Source: Vanilla planifolia
Taxonomy: Eukaryota > Streptophyta > Magnoliopsida > Asparagales > Orchidaceae
Assembly (NCBI GenBank): GCA_023846275.1
Contig: CM043869.1
Span: forward strand, 35,180,737 to 35,244,736
Direction: 5' to 3'
DNA: 64,000 nt
Shown: positions 27,935-42,000 of the stretch, in pieces
Position numbering within the stretch: the stretch's first letter is position 1
Layout: each line of letters opens with the position of its first letter
Translations under genes and position numbers: made by a program
Notes under the pieces: model-generated
Seen by the model: only the letters and a program-made list of their open reading frames with translations
The model's database searches: none
What the model was told of the DNA's origin: nothing

Positions 27935-28512
27935 TGATGTAGGACTAGACGGAAATTGCTTAGTTAGACAATTCGTGACTGATGCACAACAAAGAGCAGG
28001 GTCGTCATCCAAAGGGACACACACCTAGATACGATGAGGATTGAACGCAAAAGGCACCAACCAATTAATCCTAACTAAACTTAGGATCGTTAGCGGCTAA
28101 GAAGTCGCTAAATCGATTACGGCTACACACTTTCAAACACGCAGAAATAGGGAGTACTTAGATTGGTTAAATACCAGTTGAAATTAAAATATAATTTATA
28201 GTAAAGTTGCACTTCGCAGAATGAAAATATATTGAAGACAAATTAATAATCTAGGAATGGAAATTACTCGTAAAAAGGAAGATGAGGAAAAACCAAAAAT
28301 TTCAACTTGAAGATGGTTGAGCGGTGAAGGAAGATGATAGATTGGAGTGGCGTCTCACCACTTGGACCTCGTGTCCCTCCTCCCAGTATCAGAGCTTTGA
28401 CGAGTCAGCACGCCAAAGACACTCAGAGCACTCACGAACTCAGAATGGAAGCAAAGAACACTCAAAAGCTTGCATTAACTGTTCAATCCCCTACAACAGA
28501 AGAGGGCTCCCC

Positions 28513-28520
28513 TTATATAG
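28513..28520 (+). promoter_or_regulatory. TATA box of the 1.2-kb solo LTR
   Basis: TTATATAG in a CCCC...GGAG context, placed mid-LTR where a U3/R boundary would be expected. Confidence 0.6.
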
Positions 28521-28724
28521 GAGTCCATAAGGGTACAAAAGACATTTGACTCATAACATGGGAATACTAAAGGACACATGGGTAAATTAAAAGGCACCTA
28601 AAAATTACAAATAGACTCCTAAAAATCTGAGAAAAATAATGAAAATTAAGTTCATTCATGTATTTATCCCTAATTTCGGATGGCTGGAGGAGCGGCGACG
28701 GCGGCGGCGGCGGCGGTGCGGGTT

Positions 28725-28842
28725 GGCGTGACTCGGCGCGGGTTGGCGTGGGTCGGCGCGCGTCAGAGTTCGCGGGTCTGGCGTGGGTCGGCGCGGGTCA
28801 CAGTTCGCAGGTCTGGCGTGGGTCGGCAGGTTGGTGCGGGTC
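28725..28842 (+). repeat. 35-bp GC-rich tandem repeat in solo LTR
   Basis: Units beginning GGCGTGGGTCGGCG start at 28745, 28780 and 28815 (period 35), with a partial related unit at 28725. Unit ends share the GGTCT motif. Confidence 0.8.
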
Positions 28843-29158
28843 GACGAGCCCGGGCGGGACTCGAGCGCGGGTCTGGCTCGTCGGTCGAACCCGGGTCAGG
28901 TTCGGCGGCGGCTCCTGTGGCGGACGGCGCGGCAGGCGGCGGAGGGAGCCGGCGGCAGGAAAAGTGTTTTTCGCGCTGTTTTGGCTCCTGGGAGTCCGTT
29001 TGAACTCCGAATTCGATTCCGAAAGATGTTCCGGAATCCATGTTTCGGCGCGTACGTCACTGAATCATTTTTTACCTCATAATATTTCAAAAAATATTTT
29101 GAAAATAAAAATTGTTCCCCTGTTGTTCGTGCAACGCCAAGCTTTGATGTCCGCATCA

Positions 29159-29163
29159 GTTGC
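29159..29163. repeat. Target site duplication GTTGC, right copy
   Basis: Exact match to 27930-27934, abutting the CA end of the solo LTR. Confidence 0.85.
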
Positions 29164-30780
29164 ACTTCATTTTCAAATTATTATGGATCCACATTCAACA
29201 ACTTTTCTTGAGTTTATAGGAATTTATTTTGTTGTGGATCTTTTGTAAAAAATTTCAAACTTGAAAAGAATGAAATGCATGCTTATGAAGCATGCCTTAC
29301 ATCTTTATAATCATTACTAAGATTTTGTTATTTCTAACTGAAGATTTTACTATACAATTTACTCTAAGCAGAGGTTGTACCTTTACCTCATTTTATGTAT
29401 TTAGGCATTTATCTTTCCAATTATAGGTGATTATGCACTTATGTACCAAGGTGAGTGACCTTTGAGAGCATTGAGATTATATTATTAGCAATCCATGTCT
29501 TGAGAATATTTCCCTCAATATATGGACAAACAGTATAAGAGTTATGACCCATATTATTCCAATATTGATTAGGTGATATGTTCATTGTTCAGTAAGAAAT
29601 TGAACTATTCAATATTAAGGAGGTCACAAAGAAAAATGACCTTTTTATGAAGAAAATTAACAAAAAGAAATATTGTGCATGTTAAGAAACAACGTAAAAG
29701 CTATGTGGGACACCTATATCATATGTAACAATGAGCACACGAGCAATACAATTGACATGCTTAACATTTCTCTCATACAACACTGGGTGTTGAGTGTTAA
29801 ACCAACGCAAGTAGACTAGCATGCACTGCAGATAACATGTTACTAACTAGTGGGCAAATGACAAAGAGGCATGAATAGACCATTGTGACAAACCAGCATG
29901 CTAGACTGGCACATGGCCATTAATCCCTACCTATCATAAACTAAAAAAAACCCAATAAATGTGACTAAAATATCAATGTATTAGGTAAAACTAGAGTCAA
30001 CAACATAACAAAATCGAGAACACTATAAATGAGACAAATGAGGGTGACAAAAAATATTTTAATGCTCTTACATCACAACTAGGGGTGATAACATCGCACA
30101 AAATACAATTTCTAATGATATATGAAAAGCTAAAATAAGGTACTCATACAATATTCTAAAATAAAATAAAGTATAGTTATCCTCACATATAATATTCGTA
30201 ATTTCCACACCCATAAATATAATAAAATCTTATTCTAAGTTCCTAAATTATCATCTTAGGACTCTAAGTTTTGTGAGCATTAATATTATAATCTGTGATA
30301 TAAGTAGAGAGTAAGTATGACATACTTAAAACATAAACTACTAGTTATATATAGTAATGTAATATGAAAAATTTAGTAATATAATTGATGAAGGAAAATG
30401 AGGCAATGAATAGAACTATGCATGACAATATATAAATAAGAAAGTAGCATTAGTGTATCCATACTCATATACATCTAGCTCATATATGTATGTAATCATG
30501 ATATAATATTCATATGTCGATTTTTTCTTTTTATATTCAATTTTATTTAGTATTTAATTCCTTTTTGTTATTTTCATTCTTCTCTTAGCTCATATTCCAT
30601 TCCATGACCTCTATCTATGCTCTTATAGATCTTATATCATATCTCATCATTACTAAAAATTAACCTATAACATGTTATGATCATACCATGAAACCATGGG
30701 GTTAAGTACCTTATCACATAGCCGTCGCTATTACCAACATCTAGCTCTGAACAAAATAAGGTGACACAAGAACATTTAAC
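29164..30780. other. AT-rich intergenic DNA, no gene recognised
   Basis: No domain, RNA gene or repeat boundary found. Confidence 0.55.
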
Positions 30781-30783
30781 AGC

Positions 30784-31332
30784 TCGCAAACTCACACACA
30801 TTGGAGTCACACTAGTTCCATAAGATCGTCAATATAAAATTTGGTTAAAAATTACTTAAAAAAACTTAAAATTGAGTTTTTGTAGTTTTTGTCATCATCC
30901 ATTGTTCACTGTCATCTGCTATCATCACCACTACTGTTAGCAGTAGTTGTGGCCACTTGAGCTAACCCACATGCCCTCGTGACCTGAATTGACCATAAAA
31001 CCTAGCTCATTCGCTATACTTACGTTGACCAGTTACTTATGATGAACTGCTCAATCCGCACTGATCCGTGACGATCCACTCCAACCCCTAGTACTTGCCA
31101 ACCTATGTTGTTCTGTTTGACTCATGCCTACCTAAAAACCAGATCGATAGTGCTTGCGTTGCTATCCTGGTCGTTTCGCTACTTGCCTCTTCACTACTCG
31201 TCGTTACTACCACCCAAAACACATGAGTTTAGGAATTTCTTAATGTTAATTAGTTTTACTACTTTTTATTTTTCTTTATTTTTTTATTTTAAAAAAATTA
31301 TTGATGAACCTTTGAAGTCCCTAGAAATGGAA
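30784..31332 (+). repeat. Decayed LTR-like dispersed repeat, copy 2
   Basis: The inverted counterpart of 20294-20812, aligning through the same ordered landmarks. The position matching the other copy's TATA box reads CTAGAAATGG here, so the putative promoter is lost in this copy. The 77-codon frame at 31105-31338 has no family match and is treated as a shadow. Confidence 0.65.
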
Positions 31333-33216
31333 TATTAGTATTGCATCCGGGAACCAAGTATAATGTAAGATTGGCAACATTGGTCGTGACTTCTCGAGTG
31401 AGGCGAGGGGCAACAAACCTCAATATGTTATCTTAGAGGATCACACAAAGCTTTAAAAACAAAATATCTTTATTAGTCTTTGAAATGTGGGTCTAAACCA
31501 AAGCTTTGTTTTCGTGCAACATGCTTCTAAATCGTAGGAGTAACTAGAGCCTTTTGATCATGCAATTTCTTGATCGAATAATCCTGATCTCATCTACCTT
31601 TTTATAATACCTGATCATATCCTTTATTTGATAATTTCATTTTACGATCACACGGTCCATGCATTATCCACGTAAGATTTCAATCCAATCATCATATCAC
31701 AATTCAAATCTAATGGTCTGAATTAAATATAATTTCTAAACAACACTTATTGAAATTCATCCATCTTATTATATAGTTTTTATAATCGAATGGTCCTCGA
31801 TGCTTCCGATGAAGTGGCTTTTACCTAATGGCTCTTTTAGCCATTATTTTAAGATTTTAAAATATTTTATTTAAATAATAATTTTCTAATTAAAATATAC
31901 AAATATTGGAAGAACTAACATTGTCTATTTGGTAAGTGCTTTTAGCTATTGTAAAATGTCTATACATAAGAGATCTTTTGTACTAAATAATTTGATAAAT
32001 TTTTATGCAATCTAAGAAAAAATTTTCAAGCAATGACATTCAAGTCATTAGCTGCCTATGTCATCATCTCTTCCATATGTTGTATCTTTAAGTCATCAAA
32101 CTCCTAAAATATTATTTTTTTTCTCAAATCAATTAATTTTTATTCCTAATTAATTTAATTAAAATACTTATATCTCATTAATCATTTCATCAAGTATAAG
32201 ATTTTGTTTTAATTAACTTCAATTTTTATTGTCAAATATTTTTTCAATTACTATTTTATTTCATTGTAAGGCTGTAGTAGCATGTCTTGTTTTTAGTTAT
32301 TATAATGGTTTAGCCTTCCCATCTTTTAGTGAAGGCTTATATTAAGTGTTTGTTTTCTTCTAATTTTTTTTGAGTTTTTTTAAGTTAAACCATCTAAAAA
32401 TTTTTAGCATATATTTTTAATTATTGTTAATTTTTTATTGAATAATATTTATAAAATTTAACATGTTTAAACTAAAAATTTATACAAAATCACTTTTAGA
32501 GATTTGTTAAATCCTATTAAAAAATATTTTAAAATATTTTATTAGAGATCAATTTTTTTTTGTTTCTAATAATTCATCCATTTCTTGTTGAACTATACTT
32601 CATTAATTTGATAAGAAAGTTTGCTAGAATGTTAAAGACTATTACATATTTGGAAGTAAAAATGAACATCAACCATAACTTTTATACAAATCCAAAAAAA
32701 AAAACAAAATCTAAACCTTGGAATATTTCCTTCATTCGTCAATATTCTTGAGTCACTTGTTCATATTCAAGAACATTGCTCAAGTGTTAATCTACTCTAA
32801 GCTATGACAAATACCAATTCTACTTGTCTAAATAAGTTACCTAAAACATACATTAAGTAAGAGCACTAGATTATCATAAAAAGCACTAATGAAATTTGTT
32901 ATCATCAAAATTAAATATAACCAATAAAATTTATGGAGTAAACAATATCCTTTATTTTAATTATAATAAATACTTTAAGTGTAAATGATATATACTAACT
33001 ACTAAAATCTCTAATATAGTTCATGTATATTGGAACAAGATTTCTAATAAATATGTACATTAATTTAATAAAATATGACATTCATAAAGAGATAAAGTAT
33101 TAATAGTGGAAATAAAATTATTATGTAATTATGAATGTCAATAACATATATAATTTGATGATGACAAACACTTAAATATAAGGGATGTAATAACCAATAA
33201 AAACTCCTTTGGAATC

Positions 33217-33219
<3 letters not shown>

Positions 33220-33265
<46 letters not shown>
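33220..33265. repeat. (TA)n microsatellite
   Basis: An uninterrupted TA run of about 46 bases. Confidence 0.95.
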
Positions 33266-33268
<3 letters not shown>

Positions 33269-34389
33269 GCCTTCCTTAAACATATGCATTAGTAGGTATG
33301 ACATTTACTAGGAGCTAAAGCTTGAAATAATGTAAGTGATATTAACAAAATAATAATAAATATCATTACATATATGAAATTATAATGGAACATAGATAAA
33401 TGTATTATATATGACATCTTAAACCTATTTAACATAATTATAATTTTTCTATCTTTAATATAATTTTTCTCACTCGCTTAAATCTATCACTTCCACAAAA
33501 ACCTTCTTCTTCTGACATCATCAAAGTCGAAAAATTGATTAAAGTATTACATTATATAAGGTAAAGCAAAGAAATATTAGGTTAAGCTAAACTCAAAGAT
33601 GATTGTTCAAATGATTTACTTTCCATTTGTTATTGATTTATTCTTAATTAAATAAACTATTTTATATTATCTCGATGACAATTCCACTAAAAGAAGGAAC
33701 TCGAACTAATGAAATGAGTTGCATCTCAATGTTTATAACATTTGGTTCCAATGATTATGCTCAAGACACTCTTCATGAGCATATGATAAAAACAAAAGCC
33801 ACTTAAGTTACAAGGGGAATTTATGATAGCACTTAATGGAGTTATGTATTGTTTATACAAAGGTGACCATATAGATCCTTAAGTTTTCATGTATATTAAA
33901 GAACGTATATGCAGAGAATTGTTTACACTAGCATATAACTATCATAAGATGAGTTAGATAAGTACTTAAATTTATGAGACAAGGAGTGAACTATTTTATT
34001 GAGCATAGCTAGTGCCCATTAAGCATCTTTTGTACATAACTTTTCTTCTTAATTATCTATTAAATTCATATGTGTTAAATGAAAATGAGATTGGATTTAA
34101 CTTTTATATTAAAAGTTAGAAATAGCATTAAAGAATTAATACAAAATTAATAAGAGCACTACACATTGGATTTTGGGTTATTAGATGTCCACCTAAATAC
34201 ATATTGCTTACAATTTAGTTCAAATATTTTACGCTCTTTCAAGTAACGTGACTCATATAGTTTGATAAGGTGATATAGATCACAAGAAATTTATCAATTA
34301 AGAAACTTTAGGCAGAGCTTCCAATGTGACTAACTTCCATTGAATCAAACCACAAAATAGAAATTTTGTGTCCATGTAAACGAGCCTTT

Positions 34390-36010
34390 TACATCCAGTT
34401 TGGTTCTTAATTTCTACTGTCTGGAGCCAGGCGTAGCTTTCAATCCAAGTGTGTCTCAAGATCCTGAATTTGATTGTGGAGTTAGTTAGGCTTGCTTCAA
34501 TTGGATTTCTACCATGATTGTTTTGTCTATAGCTGGAATTCAGTGTTGATTCTTTTCAAATTAGGCCGCTTCCTAGATTAATTCAAAGAACTGTCAATAC
34601 TTATAAATAATTCAGATGATTCAGACGCAACTCTAGCTCTTGTTACCTGCTGGAGTGCTCATCTTCTGTTGAAGTTCAACCTCCTCAAGCATTATACATG
34701 TTGGAATTTTCTGTTTACATCTTCTGAAATTTCTTCCCAGTTCTTGACTTAAGATTATGAGGCTGGTTGAATTTGATGGCAATCTTGGAATGCTATTCAC
34801 TTCCCAGGGATTTTCTCTGATGCTTTGATGCATTGGAGTAAAGCTCATTTCTGCTGTTAATCTAACTGTGAGTTAGGTCAAACACCTAGATCTCAGAGAG
34901 TATGTGTAGAACTCATTTGTTCTTTTAAGTGGATTTAAGTCCAGCTTGAGCATTGGAGGTAACTCCCTGAGTGCTCTTCCAGAATTGAGGCCTGCTGCTG
35001 TACCAACCTTAAAGAATGCCATGCATCCTGTAGTTGTTATGTGTCTGCTCCTTTATTATAGTTGCAATATGCTTTCCTTTAGTGATACTATTGCCTGCTT
35101 AGAGATATAATTGGAAGTTTTTGAGGTCAGTGTATGAATGTTAGTGAAATCTTTTGAAGAAATAAATAAAATTAGCCAACATAATTCAGATTTTCTGAGA
35201 GAAAAATCAGTGCAATTTATATTTATTTATGATAAAGAATCATAGAGATCAGTTGAAAGTAAATTTGTTCATCTTAGGTTTGTAATCAGAAACAAGTATT
35301 GTTGACCCAAAGGTTCAATCAGATTGTAGAAATTTCAACTAAAGAGCATGGGCTAGAATGACCCTTCATGATATTACTGCTTTGATCTATATATAAGATG
35401 TTATGACTTTGTATTGTTTTCAAAATAGTTTAATTAAAGGTTTCAAGGTATGTATTTAAGCATTTATGGTATCTTCAAATAGATCACAACTTACTTTGTC
35501 ATATGTCAAATCAATCATACATCAATAACATATAGAAAGCCAACATTAAATCTTCCCGACGACAGGTTCCCTGTTTCAGCCAAACTCTAGCTGAGTTCCA
35601 TCTCCTTAAGTTTTTGTCGGCTCAATCTACTGAGTATTATTAACACAGTTTCCCTCCCAAATTTCTGCTTGTATGAATTAGTTGATATTTCCCAGCTGTT
35701 GCTTTTGAAGGTCCCTAGAGCAGGCAATTATTATTATTCTCTCTTCACCGTTGCTGTTGCAATAGTTGGATTATATATTGCTTGGCCTTCTGTTAGTAGC
35801 TTCAGTTTCATTCTACTCAATACCTATGAGGGAGACTGCTGTCAATTATGTCTTCAGAGAGTGGTTGATCTTTCATTATAGAAATCAATCTCTTTGCTTT
35901 CTATTGCAATGTTGGTTTGGCTTTTGTAGCTTTGGCTGTCTTGGTTGTCCTGATGTAGTAGTTGAATTGCTTGGTTTTTTTCCTTAGTTGCTTGATGAAA
36001 TAAAATAGCT
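34390..36010. other. Compositionally distinct block, unidentified
   Basis: GC content and word usage are visibly higher than in the flanks (about 40% by eye). The segments 34390-35100 and 35560-36010 resemble plant intron, UTR or LTR sequence rather than intergenic AT-rich DNA. Frames at 34633-34848, 35669-35881 and 35766-35987 are short with no domain. No terminal repeats or target duplications were found. It may be a decayed gene or transposon. Confidence 0.3.
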
Positions 36011-39000
36011 GGGGTCTCTTTTCTTACAAGTTAAAAGAAGACTCGTAAGCATACTAATACTTAATAATAATTTCAGATGAACAATTCAAATCTCACTAAA
36101 AATTAATTAATGTATTGGCATATGATATGAAGAGATCAATCTTAAATATGAATAAAGATGTATTTAATTATAGTCTTATTGTTTGAAAAGAAACTAATAA
36201 AGAGAAAAGTTACGGCCCATCTGAACCTAAACATTAGTTTGAGAAGGAAGCAAAAAAGTTCATGTCAGCAACCGAAAGAATGAAACGCAAAAAGTAAAGG
36301 AATAAATAATGACAATGAGATGCTAAACTTGTTCTTGTATAGAAAACTTCATTGTTTTCATGATTGGTATTGAACTATATGTATTCTTCTACAATTTCTA
36401 TTATCATAAATTGCATGGTATTCACATTTATCATCATTAGTTAACAAAATTGTGAGCATAACATAATTGCAAAGGTTAGTATAAATGTCACATTATCTAA
36501 TTGTACTTGTCTTCGTTTCAAAAAATTGATTAATGAATGTTTTCCTTGTCAAATCCTAGAGATTATCTTAAAAGGATCATTGAGAAGTTTTTTTTTGTAA
36601 ATAAATCCTAAAATATATTGAATTATTCTCTTATATTTTCTAAGATTAGCAAGTTACTAGTTAATCAACATGTAGTCCTCAATCATGATATTATTTTAAT
36701 AAAAGTAAATTAGAGTTGCTGACACTGTTGAAATGTGCAAATTGTTGTGTTTTTGTATGTTGATCATGTTATCTGAAGTTATGAGACTTGTGAGGACTTC
36801 ATGTCAGTAAAATGGAGTGACTTCACTATCTTTTTATTATATTGTAAATGATTGAAGAAATCTCATGATAAAAAAGTAATCTCTTATAAATAACATAGCA
36901 ATCTATAATCTCATTTCTCTTATTTTTTTTTTGTACTCTTTCCTATTTTATTAAGGATGTCCTTTCATAACTATATAGAATATTTGATCTTTCATAACAG
37001 TTGCACAACTGAATCATTTTACACAATTAGCATGATCATTAATCCCATTGTTTACATAATTATGGTGTTGCTTCCTTTATATATAAGCATTTAATTGGAA
37101 AAACACTATCTATGCTTAAATCTTTTTACATAATAATTTTTGTTCTCATGAATGATTTATGCATAGACTATTATAATAACGTGTTTAATATTACATTTTT
37201 TATGATAACTTATGATGTATTTTTTTCATTTGTTTTATTCGATAGACTTTGATGAACCAATGCTAAATGATGGTGGAATTGAAACTTTTTTATATTTTTA
37301 ATATTAATGTCACAATCATGATTCATCTTCTCCACCAAATGGCGTGTTATGCAAATTTGGATTTGTTACAACCCTTCAAGTAGGACGATAATGATAAGCT
37401 TCTTCAGAGCTCTAAATAGTTAGAATCAGTAAAATAAAATAAAAAAAATCGATTTATTGAACCGTTTTCAAATCAAGAGTATAAAATAATGATTTTCAAA
37501 TTTGTATTTTAACGTAAACGGTTCAGATTAAGCTGACAAAGAAAATCAGTAAACAAGATTTTTAAAAAAGAGTTGTATATATTTAAAATTACTTTTTTAT
37601 TAAATTATTTCTTAAGAAAATAAAAAAATGATTTATTTTTAAAATTTTAAAATTCTCAGGTTATCCAATTTAATTATGTTGACTTTGAAAGTTAAAAACA
37701 ATGCGAAATGAGAATGCTTCATCACGTCCATTGACCTGGTTTACTAAAGATATTATGCAATGAGGGCCCGTCCTTTTTTTTTAATTTAATTACATTTTTA
37801 ACAAAGGATGATTTTTAAGAGTAGTTATTATGATTTTTAAAAAATAGCTTTTTTAGTATTTGTTTTAAAAAAATGTAGGTTAATACTTTTAAATATTTAT
37901 ATATTTGTGAAGCTCTTAAACGTTTGACTGATTATCCTTCTCTCTCTCTCGCTCTCTCTGTCTTTCTCTCTAAAACAGGTGTTACCTCCTTCCATCTCTA
38001 GCTCGACAAATGACAAGTTAAGATTGCAACATACTTGGTGTGCTTTTTTTAAAAGAAAAAGGAGGAGAATTTTAACATTATCTAATTTTAAAAGTTTTGT
38101 ATAAATAAAAAATTTTAAAATATTTCATTAACTTTTAGTAAAATTTTATTGAACATAAGGGTGGTTAAAACACTTGTTTTCAAAAATAGCCATGAAGCAA
38201 CAAATTAGGGCATCAATGATCGAAAGTGTAGTCGAGAAAGTCTTTATTCTTATTGCTAGCATTGTTTAATGATTGAGTAAATCGATGATCGACAAATTGG
38301 TCACTAAATATTTTATAATAAATTGGTTTTGTTAGTAATTTGTTATACAATTATCACCACTTGTGAATTGGGTAATTAATGTGATAATCATTTTATTGCA
38401 ATTTGCTTGATCGATAATCAATGTATTGCTCATTTGTAATTAAGGTTATCAATTATTAATTATCTTTCAATTGGTCATTAGACATCATTTATGTGTAGCA
38501 TTAAGTAGTTGTTAACTCACTTGTTTATTTGACTTGAGTAAACACAAATTCCTATTACAAATCATTTCAATATAAAACTTTGAAAAGGAAAGTACATAAT
38601 CTCTAATAAATCAATGAGTAAGATCTCTCTCTCTCTCTCTCACTAAAAATAGGCTTAATTGTAGACGAATTAATACTCTTTTGTACAAAACCTTGATCAA
38701 GATTCTCTTTTGTTCACAAACCAAAATAAGAGGATCACTCAATATTGGGTAAATAATGAAAAACGATTAAAGATTAAGGACGTAATTAAACGATCATTAT
38801 TGAAAGCTTTGTGAGTGTCAATGAATACAAATGCCATCTTTTGAGCACCTTGGCACATATAATTGTATCCCTCAAAAAAATTTTATAATGAAATCCCTCC
38901 TAATTATATCTCTTTTTATGTTAAATTTTATGATCTTAATGGAGTGGTTTTTTCTCTAAGAAGGTTGCGATGTTAGAAACACTAACCAAGTTATGTTTTA

Positions 39001-42000
39001 ATCAATCTATATATATGGACTTATCTATGAAGGAGGTGGAAAAGTTACCAAATTTTTCAATCTCGATCATCATCACTAGACCATTGTCTCCAATTTTAAG
39101 AATCATTTTGCCTTAAAGTTCATTTGCAAGCAACTCTATATGATTAAATAGATTTCTTTATACATAAGAGGTACATTTAATGTTGTTATAATGATCACAT
39201 GTGACATTTGATGTAGAACAAATAAAATGCATATGTGTGTTCCTTGTTGTATGTGACATATGTAGTTAAAGCTATATGAAGTTGTGAATATTACAAATTC
39301 ATTTGTTATTTTATGAATGAATGATTTTCTTTAGCCAAACCAAATATACTAAAGTATATTTTATTCGTGTGTTGTTAATTTATCAAGTATCTTGCTTAAA
39401 TGCTCACATAAGTCAAACTAATTATCATGTCCATTCTTTATATTTTTATAGATGCTTTTATTTAAGTATTGATTTATCATACATTATTGGCTATTTATTT
39501 AATAAAATATACTTAAAATTTTAATTTTGTAGATTAATTATGGAGATCTTCAAAGGTATCATCAAGATCACTATAAGATTAGCAATGATTATTTACCTTG
39601 CTATTATAAACATCTTCTTCTTTCTTTTGAGCCATAAAACAAAGATTTTCCTCATTGTCACTTGATCCAATGCACTCCTTATAATCACTCCATTAGGCTT
39701 CCATAGCTTCATCTTTCATTTTTTCCTTCATGATTTTTGTGTGGGCACTTAAATCTATTATGATTGTGCTTCCGTGGCTTGAATTGACATGTTATATAAA
39801 TGTCTTTTCAACTTTTTTCTTTTATTTATTGGTTAATTAAACCTCCTTATGATAAGTACTAATTCATTATCTAGGTCATCTCCTTCTTTCTTATCATCAG
39901 CAGAGATATGATCATTAAAACTTCTTATTGTTATACTCTTGGTCATCGCATTACTTATTTGATGATAATAAAATCATTGTGTTATTATTTTTAAAACTTT
40001 TATTTGAATATGTTTTTAGATCATGCATCTCAATATCAAATAGCTCTACTAAAATAGAGAATTTGATCAAATATTTCTTGGAGTGACCCACATGTGAAGA
40101 CTTGTCATAATATCATGATCACATCGCATGTGTTTAGCTCAATTTGCTAACCATGGAGTTATTCTCTAGTTCTTACTAGAGCGGCTACTTATCTGAAGTT
40201 TATCATTTATATTTTATTTTGGGTTATAATTGTCAAATATATCACTTAATAATTATATGGAACATAAAGTTATATACATACTACTCAAGCAATTGAATTA
40301 GAGTAATTTTAAGACATAAATTTCATACATATTTTTTATACTTAAATTATATTGCTTATATACATATCTTATGTTCTTAATACATTGTATTTATTATTAG
40401 TTGCAGTATTAGTCATTGCCAAATCAAGTTGGAATTGAAAAAGAATAGAAATTTAGTAAGCATTGCATCATTTGTTCAAATCAAATTAGCATGACTTAAC
40501 CTTCATACAATTCGACTAGTTCTTCATACAATCAAATAATGCATCAACATGTGATTCTAAGTTAAGCATATCATTTTTTATGTATGTATAAATTTGATTG
40601 TAGTTTACTCGAGATGTGTTTTAGGTTTAGTGTGTCATAAAGTATGATATACCTATTGTATTCATATGATATGTTTCTAGGATGATTTGAAGTGGGATCA
40701 GATTGAGCAATCTTTAGCATGTGCATTGGAGATTCTTGTCTCATATAAGAATGATAACCTTGTCATATTTGTACAATCATTATATGTATATAGTTGGTAT
40801 CTAGGACTTAAGTGATAAGAAAGTTGTTTTTCTTTCATACATGTATAATTTTGCTTTTGTGCCTATATGAAACATATTTACTTGAGAGTTTGGTTTAAAG
40901 ATTTAATCATTTATTGAGCATATTTGAATTATAGATATATGATCCTTATATCATATAAATATGATATATTTTGGTTAGTGTATATGAGATTGTAGAAGTG
41001 GTTGTAGTGTAAGATCTCGTATAATATAGTATTCTCTCAAGAATTCAAAAATTAGATTAAAGTGGTTTTATTCTATTCATATTATGAATTGTATTTATAA
41101 TACTTTATGACATGCAAAAATGAATTGATCAGACATGTGTATCATTGGGGTGATTTGTTATGATTTTTTATTACTTCTAAATAATCTCATTATCATAATG
41201 TATAACCTTTATCTCAAAATATAACAAATATTCCAATCATTTTGAAGATGTATTTTTAAACATTGAAACTTATTCAATTGGCTATGCCACTTTGTATGGT
41301 ATAAATAAGATAATGTTATAATGTGAATAAATTAATGAATCAATTGCTAAATTATTTGCAATTAAAAAAAGTCTACAATCGTCAGTTGTACCTTAAATAA
41401 TGAAGAATCACTTATTTCTGCTACTATTATTATTGCATTTTGAGTTTGATTGTATATTAATCTCTTATATTGCTTGGTAAATAATTTTTACATCATTTAA
41501 ACATTATGTTATGTTTTTTCTCAAGCAAACAATGTAGGAATTTGTATGTATTACATTATACAAAAGATGTAATACCTAATTTAGCTACCGCTGTATACAT
41601 TTGAGTGAGATTGACCCTTACTACTTGTGATAAAAAATGAATAGATTTATATTAGGTTGTCATATACCTAATTGTTACAAAAATGGGAATGAATTTATAT
41701 TAAATTGATCTTTACCTAGTTATAAAAAAATCATAGTAATTGTATTAGGTTTACCCTACTTAGCTATAGTTAAATGAGAGTAAATTGTAGTAGAAGCATA
41801 GCTATTTTGGATAGAGGTAGATATAGGCAAAGGTTTTGTCGAACCATTTAAAAATCTTGTGTTCCTTTTCTACTTGGTTTACTTTGTTTTACTTGTTTTA
41901 TTTCACAATAATCAATATTGTTATAAATATTTTAAGCTAAATAAGGTTTTCTAAAAGTGTTATACAACTTACTAAGATAAGAAAGAATTCTCATTGTAAA

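Larger units (their letters stand above)
27935..29158 (+). mobile_element. Solo LTR, 1.2 kb, with GTTGC target duplication
   Basis: Begins TGATGTAGGAC and ends GTCCGCATCA, an imperfect terminal inverted repeat with TG...CA ends. GTTGC lies exactly outside both ends (27930-27934 and 29159-29163). A TATA box (TTATATAG, 28513-28520) lies mid-element, supporting plus orientation, and is followed by a GC-rich tract at about 28675-29000. There is no internal domain, primer site or second LTR nearby, so this is a solo LTR. Its ends differ from those of the LTRs at 11234 and 42936, so it belongs to another family, whose superfamily I cannot assign. The six overlapping open frames in the GC-rich part are composition artefacts. 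Confidence 0.88.

Noticed and set aside
28658..29248. 196-codon plus frame and overlapping frames
   Set aside because: They lie inside the GC-rich half of a solo LTR with a 35-bp tandem repeat, where stop codons are rare by composition.
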